From the NCBI GenBank assembly GCA_001885315.1, contig MLPZ01000011.1, positions 101,276 to 165,275 of the forward strand: a DNA stretch of 64,000 nt, written 5' to 3'. A program made the translations under genes and the position numbers. Origin of the DNA: Treponema sp. CETP13. GTDB lineage: Bacteria > Spirochaetota > Spirochaetia > Treponematales > Treponemataceae. Numbering within the stretch: position 1 is the stretch's first letter; each line of letters opens with the position of its first letter. A model generated the notes under the pieces. That model saw only the letters and a list, made by a program, of their open reading frames with translations. It was not told where the DNA came from and did not search any database. This document shows positions 36,864-46,761 of this stretch, in pieces.

Positions 36864-36892
36864 AGTATACTCTTTTTAATTTTTCATTTCAA
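36864..36892 (-). promoter_or_regulatory. sigma70-type promoter of the minus glycan arm
   Basis: Minus strand TTGAAA (36887-36892), 17-base spacer, TATACT (36864-36869), 42 bases before the wzz start. No transcription terminator was seen between here and the Wzy-like gene, so it may drive up to eight genes. Confidence 0.75.
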
Positions 36893-37049
36893 CAATCAAA
36901 AGAAAATCTACAGGATGCAACAAGTAGGATGAATACAATTCACCCCACGATTACAGTATGCTTCGAAAATTTTATTTTTTAATAATTCAGTACTTTATCA
37001 TAGTAGCCTACAATGGGTCAATAAAAAAAAAATAACTATTTTTCATCTG

Positions 37050-38309
37050 TTATTTTATTAGTATATACCAGATTTCGTTGTCACTACTTCGTGTAGTAAT
37101 ATCAAGCGTAACATCACCAGTAAAACTGGTAACGTCACTGTTATCAGATATAGCATGCACAGAAAAGCTCGTTGGTGCTAAATCAACACTATCAGAAGTG
37201 CCATAGATCATAGGCCCATAGGTGACGGTGTCATTATTATAATCTTCTTCTGTAAGATATGTTCCCCAGTCCATTAAATCAATCGCACTAAAAGTAAAGT
37301 CATAGCTGCCAACAGTAGCTTCAGCTTCTCTATTGTAAGAAGGATGATCTTCCGTTGCGTCTGTATACACAAGAGTTTGTGCCCATTTTGCAAAAGCATC
37401 AAATACAGTATCTCTATCATAGCCTAATGCACTCAATGCATCAGAAATAGATGTAAAATCCACCGAATCGTTTGTAGCCAATTCATTAATAAAAGCAGCT
37501 CCACCATAATTGCGTGCCAAATACGCACCAAAAGCATACGAGTTTGCATACGAAATTAACACAGCATCGTCAGTATACCATGAGCCTAGGCCCCAATTAT
37601 AATAATTATTAAAATATGATAAACGTGACTTAGGAGAGTCGTTATCAGAAATAGAAAGCTTCGATTGCATCATATCTTCGCAAACCATAGATAACATTTC
37701 GTTAAACCATGTAGAAGAAGATAGCCCCTGTGCAATATTTTTGTTTACAAAATGCAACATATGCTGAAACTCATGAGCCAATGTCGAATACATCATATCT
37801 GTATACTGATCCAACAAATTGGCATCTACATAAAACATTTCTGTTTCGTTACTTCTCAGATTATTATTCGCAGAGGTATTTGTGGAATCATCGGTGTATA
37901 AATCTTTTGCCCAGAAAAAACCAAAGGTTCCTCCTGTTTGAGTAGAAGAATAATCACCATCTATATCATAAATAAATATAGATATTTTATCTGAGTCAGC
38001 AACAAGATTTTCTAAAGTAGCCCCAGTATATTCTGCTCCAAACACTGCTGTTTCTGGATCATAAATTGTATTAGAAAATTTTGTTGCTACAGCTTCGGCT
38101 TGTTCCTTCGAAATTTTATTATCAGTAGTAGAACTTGCACTATCATCAGAATTGTCATTGGCAATCCAAACATAACAATGATCACCTACAGCACATAATG
38201 TTGCTGACACTTCATTATTGTCTGCATCATAAAAAGTGTGTGTGTCACCAACATTTGTTGTTGTCAGACTATTAAACGATTTATTTAATGCAAAATCTGT
38301 ATCAGACAT
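37050..38309 (-). CDS. M30 (hyicolysin)-like zinc metalloprotease, 5' end abnormal
   Basis: 419 aa from the first in-frame ATG. The zinc site is LAHEFQHML (HExxH at 179-183) with WFNEMLSM about 20 residues on supplying the third ligand glutamate, the layout of M30-type metallopeptidases. The protein is rich in Asp/Ser/Thr and has no signal peptide from this start. The frame stays open 111 bases further upstream to a TAG at 38421-38423 and reads like a continuing mature protein (VRYDDPRVSDF, NNNPPSFGSY) but offers no start codon, and only a weak ribosome site precedes the ATG. The 5' end may have been lost through an upstream frameshift or deletion. Confidence 0.6.
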   Translation of the reverse strand: MSDTDFALNKSFNSLTTTNVGDTHTFYDADNNEVSATLCAVGDHCYVWIANDNSDDSASSTTDNKISKEQAEAVATKFSNTIYDPETAVFGAEYTGATLENLVADSDKISIFIYDIDGDYSSTQTGGTFGFFWAKDLYTDDSTNTSANNNLRSNETEMFYVDANLLDQYTDMMYSTLAHEFQHMLHFVNKNIAQGLSSSTWFNEMLSMVCEDMMQSKLSISDNDSPKSRLSYFNNYYNWGLGSWYTDDAVLISYANSYAFGAYLARNYGGAAFINELATNDSVDFTSISDALSALGYDRDTVFDAFAKWAQTLVYTDATEDHPSYNREAEATVGSYDFTFSAIDLMDWGTYLTEEDYNNDTVTYGPMIYGTSDSVDLAPTSFSVHAISDNSDVTSFTGDVTLDITTRSSDNEIWYILIK

Positions 38310-38539
38310 ACTTCTAGAAGACGTATACGAGCCAAAACTTGGTGGGTTATTATTAAAATCACTTACTCTAGGGTCATCATACCGTACAACCTGCCCATCT
38401 TTTTTCTTTTTCTTTCTTCCCTATTAATCAGTTTAGCACATCTTTTTAAAATTTGATATTGCACTATCAAAATAAAAAAGAAAACTCACTTTATATGTGT
38501 AATTTTGGTGTATCTCTTTAAATTTCTTTACCAATTCAC

Positions 38540-38545
38540 TACAAT
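38540..38545 (+). promoter_or_regulatory. Possible -10 box directly before purL (leaderless start)
   Basis: TACAAT at 38540-38545, with TTTAAA 17 bases upstream (38517-38522). Transcription would start around 38552, which is the A of the second in-frame ATG of purL. No Shine-Dalgarno precedes either ATG. Confidence 0.35.
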
Positions 38546-41500
38546 ATGACAATGTTTCGTATTTATGTAGAAAGAAAGAATGGTTTTAAAAATGAAGCAT
38601 CTCGCATTTTAAGTGAGATAAACGGCTTCTTGGGAATTGCAGACGTTACTGCTGTTCGTTACCTTAATCGCTATGATGTAGAAAATGTGACAAATGAAGT
38701 AGCACAAGCGGCTGCTAAAAAGATTTTCTCAGAACCACAAAGTGATATTTTTAGTACAGAGGCTCCAGAGATTTCAGAAAATGAAACTGTTATTGCCTGG
38801 GAATTTTTACCTGGACAATATGACCAAAGGGCCGACTCTGCAGAACAATGTTTATCTCTGTTGCGTGCTGACTTTGCAGCTTCTTCTATAACCGGAACAG
38901 AAAAACCTATTGTAAAATGTGCAAAATTAGTTATCTTAAAGGGAGCAGTTTCTGCTTCTGATGTAGAAAAAATAAAATCATATCTTCTTAATCCGGTCGA
39001 TTCTCGTCCTGCTTCTTTAGATATTCCACAAACATTGCAAATGCAAACTGTTCGTCCAGACGACATCCCTGTTTTAGAAGGTTTTATTACATACGATACA
39101 GATAAACTTTCTTCTATTCGAAAAAACATGGGTCTTGCAATGGACCAAGCAGACATAGAGTTTTTACAACAATACTTTATAAAAGAAGACCGCGACCCAA
39201 CCGAAACAGAAATTCGTGTACTCGATACCTACTGGAGTGATCATTGCCGTCATACAACTTTTAATACCATTTTAAACCAAATAGAAATTGATGAAGGGGA
39301 ACTTTCTGATCCTATCGTAAATTCTATGCAAGATTACGCAAACATGCGTACAGAATTATATGCTGACCGTGAAAAACCTGTTTGTCTTATGGATATGGCC
39401 TGCATAGGTGCAAAATACCTAAAAAAACATGGAAAACTAGATGATATCGAAATTTCAGAAGAAATTAACGCTTGTTCTATCTATATAGACGTTCATTATA
39501 CAGATGATACTACAGAGCGTTGGCTTTTAATGTTTAAAAACGAAACTCATAACCATCCTACAGAAATAGAACCATTTGGTGGGGCTGCAACCTGTATTGG
39601 TGGTGCTATTCGTGATCCTCTTTCTGGTCGCTCATGGGTTTATCAAGCTCTTCGTGTTACAGGATGTGCAGATCCTACTGTTCCATTAGAAAAAACCCGA
39701 CACGGCAAATTACCACAAATAAAATTAACAAGAGAAGCTGCACAAGGCTTTAGTTCCTACGGAAATCAGATTGGGCTTACAACAGGTCAAGTTGCAGAAA
39801 TTTACGACCCAGGATATGTTGCAAAACGCATGGAATTAGGTGCTGTTATTGCTGCCGCTCCTGCAGATATGGTTATGCGAGAAGAACCAGAAGTTGGTGA
39901 TTGCATCGTCTTAGTAGGGGGTGGAACAGGCCGCGATGGTATTGGTGGCGCTACTGGATCTTCCAAGGCTCATACCGAAAAATCTGTTACCACTGCTGCA
40001 GCCGAGGTACAAAAAGGTAATGCAGTAGAAGAGCGTAAAATTCAGCGGCTTTTTAGAAACAAAGAAGTTAGTCGCATGATTCGCCGCTGTAACGACTTTG
40101 GTGCTGGTGGCGTTTCTGTTGCTGTTGGTGAATTAGCTCCTGGCCTTTTAATTAACTTAGATAAGGTTCCAAAAAAATACGAAGGCTTAAACGGAACAGA
40201 ATTAGCAATTTCAGAAAGCCAAGAACGAATGGCTATTGTTGTACGCGAAAAAGACGTAGACAAGCTTTTTGCAGCCGCTGCACAAGAAAACTTAAACGCA
40301 TCTCTTATCGCAAAAGTAACCGATACAAACCGTTTGGTTTTAACATGGCGTGGTAAAACCATTGTAGATATTGATCGAGACTTTTTAGACACCGCTGGAG
40401 CTTCTCGAGAAGCTAGCGCTCATATTAGCTCACCAGTAAAAAAAGACTCTCCTCTTTTACGCCCTCTGCAAAGTGTTCAAAATGCATTACAAACAGAAAA
40501 AACTGCTCGTTCGGCTCCGTCTGTTATTACAAAAAAAGCATGGCTTGCAAATATTAGCGACCTTGCAACTTGTTCACAGCGAGGACTTGCAGAACAATTT
40601 GACGGCTCTATTGGAGCATCTTCTGTTTTATTTCCTATGGGTGGTAAATACCAGGGCACTCCAGAATGTGGGTGTGCCGCAAAAATTCCTGTTATGTTTC
40701 CAAAAGAAACAACAACAGCTAGTCTTATGACTTTTGGCTATGATCCAAAAATTACAACATGGAGTCCATGGCACGGGGGTCAATTCTCTGTGCTTTCGTC
40801 CCTTGCAAAAATAACTGCACTTGGTGGAAACCCAGAAACATGTCGGTTAACTTTTCAAGAATTTTTTGAAAGAACTTCTACCGATCCAGACACTTGGGGA
40901 GCACCAACGGCAGCTATGCTTGGTGCTTTATCTGCTCAAAAAGAAATGGGAACAGCTGCAATTGGTGGTAAAGATAGTATGAGTGGAACTTTCGAAGATA
41001 TTCATGTTCCTCCAACAATTGTTTCTTTTGCAGTCGCTACAGAAGAAGCCAAGACTGTTCGCTCAGGTTGCTTAACCGAAGCTAACAAACAATTATATGT
41101 AATCTATATGCCTTTAAAAAACACACTTGCTCCAGATTTTACAGCTTTTAAAGAAAATGCAGCTTTAATATACGCATTAAATAAACAAAATAAAATTAGC
41201 GCTATGTATCCTGTTGGAGCCGGTGGAATTGCCGAAGCTATTACAAAAATGGCTCTTGGTAATCGTATTGGTGTTTCATTAACTACAAGTTCCTTAAATA
41301 AATTTTTAGTATCTGACTTGAATGCAGATCTTCGAACGGTATCAGACCAATCACTTTTCTTACCGTTATACGGTTCTATAATTGTAGAAACGAGCGAAAA
41401 CCTTACTCAGACACATGCTATAAAAATAGGAACTACGACTAATAATTCTGTTATTTCTGTAAACGAGACAACTATAGATCTTTGTGAAATAGAAAAAGCA

Positions 41501-42463
41501 TGGGAAGCTCCTTTGGCAAAAGTTTTCCCTCCTCAATCAAATAAAAACACAGAGACTTCGATACCATCATTTGCACAAATGCCACATAAATCTGTAGAGC
41601 AAGCACAAAAATCATTTGTTGCCAAAACAAATTCGAGTTCTAAAACAGCTCCAACCGTTTTACTTCCAGTCTTTCCAGGAACTAACTGTGAATTTGATAT
41701 GGCAAGAGCATTTGCTTTGGCCGGTGCTAATACCAAAATTGTCGTTTTTAGAAACAATACACCGCAAGCGCTTGCCTCTTCTCTCGACCAATTGCAAAAA
41801 GAACTTTCTACCGCACAAATTTTGGCTCTTAGCGGTGGATTTAGCGCAGGCGATGAACCAGATGGCTCTGGTAAATTTATTGCAAATGTTTTACGCGAAC
41901 ACGCTATTGCAGATGAAATAATGAAGCTTATTGAACAACGCGATGGTCTTATATTAGGAATTTGTAATGGTTTTCAAGCTCTTATAAAAACAGGCCTTGT
42001 TCCGTATGGTAAAATTATGGAACCATCAGAAGAAATGCCAACACTTACATTTAATACAGTTGGACGACATATTTCACGAATGGTACAAACAAGACTTACA
42101 TCGGCTATTTCGCCATGGGCACAAAATGAAAGCGTTCTAGAAGGAACTCATACTGTTGCAATCTCTCATGGAGAAGGTCGTATAATCTGTGGTGACTCAC
42201 TAGCAAAAGATTTATTTAATAAGGGACAAGTCTTTACGCAATATATAGATAGCAATGGCAACCCTGCACTAACAGAGCCTGCTAATCCAAACGGGTCTGC
42301 ATTCTCTATAGAAGGATTAACTAGCCCAAATGGTCATGTATTGGGTAAAATGGGTCATTCCGAAAGAACTATTACTAAAGAAGCAAAAAACAACCTTATA
42401 AAAAATACTATAGGAAATCGTAATCAAGATATTTTTAGTGCTGGAGTTAACTATTTTTTATAG
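38546..42463 (+). CDS. purL: Phosphoribosylformylglycinamidine synthase, single-chain PurL
   Basis: Fourth step of purine synthesis: FGAR + ATP + glutamine to FGAM. 1305 aa large-form enzyme. PurS-like N-terminus (FRIYVERKNGF), FGAM synthetase core with YWSDHCRHTTF, FKNETHNHPTEIEPFGGAATCIGG and GGKDSMSGTF, and a C-terminal glutamine amidotransferase from about 1045 (LLPVFPGTNCEFDMARAF) with catalytic Cys in GICNGFQ (about 1139) and His in HGEGRI (about 1208). Complete. Either ATG 38546 or 38552 may be used; neither has a ribosome site. The next gene follows after 34 bases. Confidence 0.96.
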   Translation: MTMFRIYVERKNGFKNEASRILSEINGFLGIADVTAVRYLNRYDVENVTNEVAQAAAKKIFSEPQSDIFSTEAPEISENETVIAWEFLPGQYDQRADSAEQCLSLLRADFAASSITGTEKPIVKCAKLVILKGAVSASDVEKIKSYLLNPVDSRPASLDIPQTLQMQTVRPDDIPVLEGFITYDTDKLSSIRKNMGLAMDQADIEFLQQYFIKEDRDPTETEIRVLDTYWSDHCRHTTFNTILNQIEIDEGELSDPIVNSMQDYANMRTELYADREKPVCLMDMACIGAKYLKKHGKLDDIEISEEINACSIYIDVHYTDDTTERWLLMFKNETHNHPTEIEPFGGAATCIGGAIRDPLSGRSWVYQALRVTGCADPTVPLEKTRHGKLPQIKLTREAAQGFSSYGNQIGLTTGQVAEIYDPGYVAKRMELGAVIAAAPADMVMREEPEVGDCIVLVGGGTGRDGIGGATGSSKAHTEKSVTTAAAEVQKGNAVEERKIQRLFRNKEVSRMIRRCNDFGAGGVSVAVGELAPGLLINLDKVPKKYEGLNGTELAISESQERMAIVVREKDVDKLFAAAAQENLNASLIAKVTDTNRLVLTWRGKTIVDIDRDFLDTAGASREASAHISSPVKKDSPLLRPLQSVQNALQTEKTARSAPSVITKKAWLANISDLATCSQRGLAEQFDGSIGASSVLFPMGGKYQGTPECGCAAKIPVMFPKETTTASLMTFGYDPKITTWSPWHGGQFSVLSSLAKITALGGNPETCRLTFQEFFERTSTDPDTWGAPTAAMLGALSAQKEMGTAAIGGKDSMSGTFEDIHVPPTIVSFAVATEEAKTVRSGCLTEANKQLYVIYMPLKNTLAPDFTAFKENAALIYALNKQNKISAMYPVGAGGIAEAITKMALGNRIGVSLTTSSLNKFLVSDLNADLRTVSDQSLFLPLYGSIIVETSENLTQTHAIKIGTTTNNSVISVNETTIDLCEIEKAWEAPLAKVFPPQSNKNTETSIPSFAQMPHKSVEQAQKSFVAKTNSSSKTAPTVLLPVFPGTNCEFDMARAFALAGANTKIVVFRNNTPQALASSLDQLQKELSTAQILALSGGFSAGDEPDGSGKFIANVLREHAIADEIMKLIEQRDGLILGICNGFQALIKTGLVPYGKIMEPSEEMPTLTFNTVGRHISRMVQTRLTSAISPWAQNESVLEGTHTVAISHGEGRIICGDSLAKDLFNKGQVFTQYIDSNGNPALTEPANPNGSAFSIEGLTSPNGHVLGKMGHSERTITKEAKNNLIKNTIGNRNQDIFSAGVNYFL

Positions 42464-42497
42464 TCTAAAAACTATACAGTAAGTATTTGGAGAAGCT

Positions 42498-43439
42498 ATG
42501 ATAAAAAGCAAAAAACAAGTTTCATTTCTTGTTATTGCATGTATTTTTACTATTACTTTATTATTTCTTAGTTCTTGTAACAAAGAGCCAGTAGAACCGG
42601 TAGAATGGCAAACAAATTATGAGCAAGCCATTATACAAGCAAAGACTGACAATAAACCTATTTTTGCCATTTTTACCGGACTATCATGGGACGCAAAAAG
42701 TGCAACGTTAAAAGCCGAGATTTTTGACACTGATAATTTTAAAAACGAAATAGCAAAATCTTTTGTTCCTCTCATGATTGATATAGATGCAAACAATGAA
42801 TCAATTCCTTTTGAAATTGCACAAAAAAATTATAATCTTGCTGTAAAAATTGGTTTAACCGAAACGCCAGCTATTATATTGTTTACCCAAAATGGAATCC
42901 CTTTTACTCAACTCGATTTTGGCGAGTTTAGTATTACATCAGAAAGTATATTATCACTACTTTCCTCACGCAAAGATATTATTTCTAAATTTACAAAACT
43001 AGAAAACGCCATAGAAGGCACAGAAGGAATGGCACGAGTAAAAGCCATAGATGCTTTCTATGAAGCTCTCCCCGATGAGTATCATCTAATCATGGGAGAC
43101 GTTATTCGTGAAATTCCTGATCTTGACCCACAGAATGAAAGTGGGCTTTTAGGTAAATATCTTTTAATGCTTACCTATGCAGATGCACAATCATGCATAG
43201 AAGATCAAGATTCAGATGGCGCTTTGCAGTGTTTTATAAATCTTCTCGAAAAAAAAGATATGTTTACAACAGAAGAAAACCAAGAACTACTGTATTCTAC
43301 TGCCGTCCTTGCTGCAAAAATTGGAAAATCGAACGATGTAGTTTTAGATTATTTGCAACAAGCATACGATGCCGATACCAAAACCGAAAATGCCAGTTAT
43401 ATTTTAGAAAAAATTAAACAATTAAAAGGTAATAATTAA
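42498..43439 (+). CDS. Lipoprotein with degenerate thioredoxin fold
   Basis: 313 aa. Signal peptide with lipobox LSSC (lipidated Cys about 27). Residues 45-150 look like a thioredoxin-family domain (KPIFAIFTGLSWDAKSATLKAEIF, FVPLMIDIDA, TETPAIILFTQNG with the cis-proline) but the CxxC is replaced by WDAKS, so it cannot be a disulphide oxidoreductase. The C-terminal half is helical and may be repeat-like. Its stop overlaps the next start by one base (TAATG), tying it to two CNNM/CBS membrane proteins. Function unknown, perhaps a periplasmic binding or chaperone partner. Confidence 0.8.
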   Translation: MIKSKKQVSFLVIACIFTITLLFLSSCNKEPVEPVEWQTNYEQAIIQAKTDNKPIFAIFTGLSWDAKSATLKAEIFDTDNFKNEIAKSFVPLMIDIDANNESIPFEIAQKNYNLAVKIGLTETPAIILFTQNGIPFTQLDFGEFSITSESILSLLSSRKDIISKFTKLENAIEGTEGMARVKAIDAFYEALPDEYHLIMGDVIREIPDLDPQNESGLLGKYLLMLTYADAQSCIEDQDSDGALQCFINLLEKKDMFTTEENQELLYSTAVLAAKIGKSNDVVLDYLQQAYDADTKTENASYILEKIKQLKGNN

Positions 43440-44722
43440 TGGAAGTTGCTCAGCCTCCTTCTGCAAATCTTACACCACTTATTATTGTTGCCATTGTACT
43501 TATTTTATTATCCATGTTGTTTTCTGCTTCAGAAAGCGCCTATCTATCTGTTAACAAATTACGCATTAGATTTTTGCGTAGCAAAAAACACAAAGGAGCT
43601 ATTAGAACAGGGAAACTTCTAGATAATAAAGAAAAACTTCTAAACACTATTCTTGTCGCAAATAATATTGTAAATATTTCCTTAACGTCTTTGATAACAA
43701 CTATTGCTTACCAACTTTATGGGAACAGTGGAGTTGCTCTTGCTACAGGAATTGCACTACTTATTTTACTTATTTTTGGTGAGATAACACCTAAAACTAT
43801 TGGAACGCGTCATGCCGAAACTATTGCATTTCATGTAGCGTGGCTTTTTCAAATCTTAGAGCGAATACTACAACCGTTTGTTTTTATATTTACCACTATT
43901 TCACGGTTTTTAGCTTCACTTTTTAAAATTCAATTAAAACGTTCTAAACAATCTTTTTCTGAAGAAGACATTAAAACATTCTTAGAGGTAGGAAACGAAG
44001 CAGGAGTTCTTGAAAAAACCGAAACTCGCATGATGCACCGTGTTTTTAAATTTACAGATTTAGAAGCAAAGGATATTATGATTCCTCGAACAGAAATCAT
44101 TTTTATATCTGCCAATGCAAACTACCGTGAAGTTATTGAACTTTCACAAAAATCCAGATTTTCGAGATTCCCTGTTGTAGGAAAAGACAACAACATAGAT
44201 GACATACAGGGAGTTTTATATATAAAAGATGTATTGTTTTATAGGGGTGATCAAAAAGATTTTTCTGTCAAAAAAGTTATGCGTCCTTCTCTTTTTATTC
44301 TAGAAACCAAAAAAATGTCTTCAATTCAAGAAATTCTTAGAAAAAAAAGCCATACAATTGCAATAATTCTGGACGAATATTCTGGGACTTCCGGCCTTTT
44401 AACAAAAGAAGACATAACTCGTGAAATTTTTGGATTTATGGGAGATGAATTTGACACGTTTACACCCAATCAAAAAAACACACATATAAAACCTCAAAAC
44501 GGAATGATAGATGGCAATACTCGTCTTATAGACATTGCAGACTCATTGTCTATTCCTATAGCCTCTGAGTATTACGAAACCATCGCCGGCTATATCATGG
44601 AAAAAACAGACCATATTCCATCTGTTGGAGATAGTGTAACTGTGCAAAACTGGACTTTTACAGTGAGTTCTATACAAAACCGCCGCATAAAAGAAGTGTA
44701 TATAGAGGAGGTTACAGAATGA
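43439..44722 (+). CDS. CNNM/CorC-type membrane protein with CBS pair (copy 1)
   Basis: 427 aa hemolysin-C-like protein: N-terminal DUF21/CNNM membrane domain (about 1-180, motifs FSASESAYLSV, ANNIVNISLT, FGEITPKTIGTRHAE), a CBS pair (about 205-330, with DIMIPRTEIIF and LDEYSGTSGLLT) and a C-terminal transporter-associated CorC_HlyC domain. CNNM proteins are linked to Mg2+/Co2+ export. It overlaps copy 2 by four bases. Confidence 0.92.
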   Translation: MEVAQPPSANLTPLIIVAIVLILLSMLFSASESAYLSVNKLRIRFLRSKKHKGAIRTGKLLDNKEKLLNTILVANNIVNISLTSLITTIAYQLYGNSGVALATGIALLILLIFGEITPKTIGTRHAETIAFHVAWLFQILERILQPFVFIFTTISRFLASLFKIQLKRSKQSFSEEDIKTFLEVGNEAGVLEKTETRMMHRVFKFTDLEAKDIMIPRTEIIFISANANYREVIELSQKSRFSRFPVVGKDNNIDDIQGVLYIKDVLFYRGDQKDFSVKKVMRPSLFILETKKMSSIQEILRKKSHTIAIILDEYSGTSGLLTKEDITREIFGFMGDEFDTFTPNQKNTHIKPQNGMIDGNTRLIDIADSLSIPIASEYYETIAGYIMEKTDHIPSVGDSVTVQNWTFTVSSIQNRRIKEVYIEEVTE

Positions 44723-45987
44723 CAACTCTTCTATTATGTCTGCTATTAATCATCCTTGTTTTTTTCTCTGCTTTTTTCTCTTCTTCAGAGACAGCTTTTT
44801 TATCACTCTCTAATATGAAAATTCGACAGATTGTAAAAGCAAAAGTAAAAAAAGCTAACTCGATAAAAAAATTAAAAAGCAATATAAATCAGTTACTTTC
44901 TACTATTTTGATAGGAAACAACTTTGTTACCGCTCTTGCATCATCAATTGCTACAGCCTTTGCCTTATCTCTCGTTGGTAAAAATGGGACAGGTATTGCA
45001 ACTATTATTATGACAATACTTATTATTTTATTTGGTGAAATTTTACCTAAAACAATTGCCACATATCAACCCCTTAAGGTTGCTCAAATTACTGCTACTC
45101 CGTTACGATTTTTAGAAATAATTTTCTTTCCTCTTATTTGGTTTTTTACAAAACTAGCAGATGGAATAACTGTTTTTTTTGAAAAAATCTGGCATACCCA
45201 AAACCAGCAAATTACAGAAGAAGAATTAAAAACTCTAATCGATGTTGGAACAAAAGAAGGCATATTAGAAACAGGCGAGCGAGAAATGCTCACAAAATTA
45301 TTTGAATTTTCAGATTTACGCACTCATGACATTCAACGTCATCGTTCTTTAATTAAATCATTACCAGTTACGGCTTCTTATGAAAACACCATTGCGTTAA
45401 TTTCAAAATCTGGTTATTCAAGAATACCTGTGTATAAAGACAGTCCACAAAATATTATAGGAATTATTCACTTTAAAGATGTAATATTCTACTCTGAACC
45501 TGCAGAAAATTTTTCTTTAGAAGATATAATGCATCCAGTTCTTTTTGTTCCAGAAACAAAACCAACTTTGGACCTTTTATATTTTTTTAAAAAACAAAAA
45601 AAGCATTTTGCTGTTGTTGTTGATGAACATGGTTCTAATAGCGGTATTGTTACCATGGATGATATTTTAAAAGCTGTGTTTGGACGTATAACAGATGAAT
45701 ACAATACTATTAGTGCCCCTGCAGAAGATCGCATAACGGTTGTTTCTACTCATGAATTCCTTATTCCAGGTGATATTTTATTAAAAGATGTTAATACTTT
45801 TTTTTCACTGCAATTCTTATCCGAAGACTGCACAACAATAGGTGGGTGGCTTGTCGAACAATTTGGATATCTTCCAGAATCGAGTGAAATTTTAAAATAT
45901 AAAGGAATAGTTTTTAGAGTAGAAGACCAATCCCAACGTCGAATTCAAACTCTTCGAATGATACTCCCTGCAGATAAAAGAAACTAG
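44719..45987 (+). CDS. CNNM/CorC-type membrane protein with CBS pair (copy 2)
   Basis: 422 aa paralogue of the preceding gene with the same domain order: FSSSETAFLSL, GNNFVTALAS and FGEILPKTIATYQ in the membrane domain, a CBS pair (DEHGSNSGIVTMDDIL) and the terminal CorC_HlyC domain. In the first CBS motif the usual MxPR is replaced by IQRHRSL, so nucleotide sensing may differ from copy 1. The 3' end overlaps the opposite-strand rluA-like gene by four bases. Confidence 0.92.
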   Translation: MTTLLLCLLLIILVFFSAFFSSSETAFLSLSNMKIRQIVKAKVKKANSIKKLKSNINQLLSTILIGNNFVTALASSIATAFALSLVGKNGTGIATIIMTILIILFGEILPKTIATYQPLKVAQITATPLRFLEIIFFPLIWFFTKLADGITVFFEKIWHTQNQQITEEELKTLIDVGTKEGILETGEREMLTKLFEFSDLRTHDIQRHRSLIKSLPVTASYENTIALISKSGYSRIPVYKDSPQNIIGIIHFKDVIFYSEPAENFSLEDIMHPVLFVPETKPTLDLLYFFKKQKKHFAVVVDEHGSNSGIVTMDDILKAVFGRITDEYNTISAPAEDRITVVSTHEFLIPGDILLKDVNTFFSLQFLSEDCTTIGGWLVEQFGYLPESSEILKYKGIVFRVEDQSQRRIQTLRMILPADKRN

Positions 45988-46730
45988 TTAAAAGGCTCTA
46001 AATGGAAAATTTTGGTAAGTTGGTTTATCAGACTTCCCATATCTTTGGAATAAGGAGCTACAAACGATAATTGTTTACCTGTTACAGGATGTTTTAATTC
46101 AAGTTTATAAGCATGAAGTCCAAGACGTGACAACAAGGGGCGCTCTTCGAACGGATCTCCGCGCCAGGATCGCTTGATTTCTGATAGTTTAATTGCTTTT
46201 TGGTTGCCACTATACAAAGGATCACAAACAATTTGTAAACCATTTGCAGCAAGATGGACTCTAATCTGGTGTGTTCTTCCAGTAAACAATGTGCATTCTA
46301 TAATCGAAAAAGGCCCAGCTATTGCTAGTAATTTAAAATCCGTTTTAGAAGGTTTACCAAAACGTTTGTTTACAACAGTGCGATGTCTCTCGTCACCATC
46401 TACTTTTAGAGGTAAATCTACAGATAATTCTTCCCATTCTGGGCGACCATATACTATTGCATGATATACCTTGTGAACATCTCGTTCCTGAAAAGCCAAC
46501 GACAATGATCTATGTACATCTGCATTGCGTGCATAAAGAACCAATCCCGAAGTATCTTTATCTATACGATGAACAGCGTATATTTTGCCAAATTCCTTCT
46601 CTACCATTTTGTCTAATCGTGGAGCTTCTGGATTCCAACGATCACCGGCTACTAAAAGGCCACTACGCTTATTTACAACAACAATATCATCATCAGAGTA
46701 GATGGTTGTATAATCAGGTTTCATTTTCAT
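45984..46730 (-). CDS. RluA-family pseudouridine synthase
   Basis: 248 aa. Catalytic motif HRIDKDTSGLVLYARN with the invariant Asp, LTLFTGRTHQIRVHL-type segment (CTLFTGRTHQIRVHLAANG) and CDPLYSG. It lacks an N-terminal S4 domain, as in the short RluA branch. It modifies uridines in rRNA or tRNA; the target site cannot be told from sequence. It lies 31 bases downstream of the ArsA-type ATPase gene on the same strand. Confidence 0.93.
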   Translation of the reverse strand: MKMKPDYTTIYSDDDIVVVNKRSGLLVAGDRWNPEAPRLDKMVEKEFGKIYAVHRIDKDTSGLVLYARNADVHRSLSLAFQERDVHKVYHAIVYGRPEWEELSVDLPLKVDGDERHRTVVNKRFGKPSKTDFKLLAIAGPFSIIECTLFTGRTHQIRVHLAANGLQIVCDPLYSGNQKAIKLSEIKRSWRGDPFEERPLLSRLGLHAYKLELKHPVTGKQLSFVAPYSKDMGSLINQLTKIFHLEPFN

Positions 46731-46761
46731 TGTCCGAGTATATCATGAAATGGTTTTCATG

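Noticed and set aside
38401..38423. Signal peptide for the M30-like protease in another frame upstream
   Set aside because: All three frames upstream of the TAG were read; none encodes a hydrophobic segment joined to a start codon.
43193..43417. Arginine-rich short frame inside the thioredoxin-fold lipoprotein gene
   Set aside because: It is a frame shadow of the real gene, without a ribosome site or protein-like composition.
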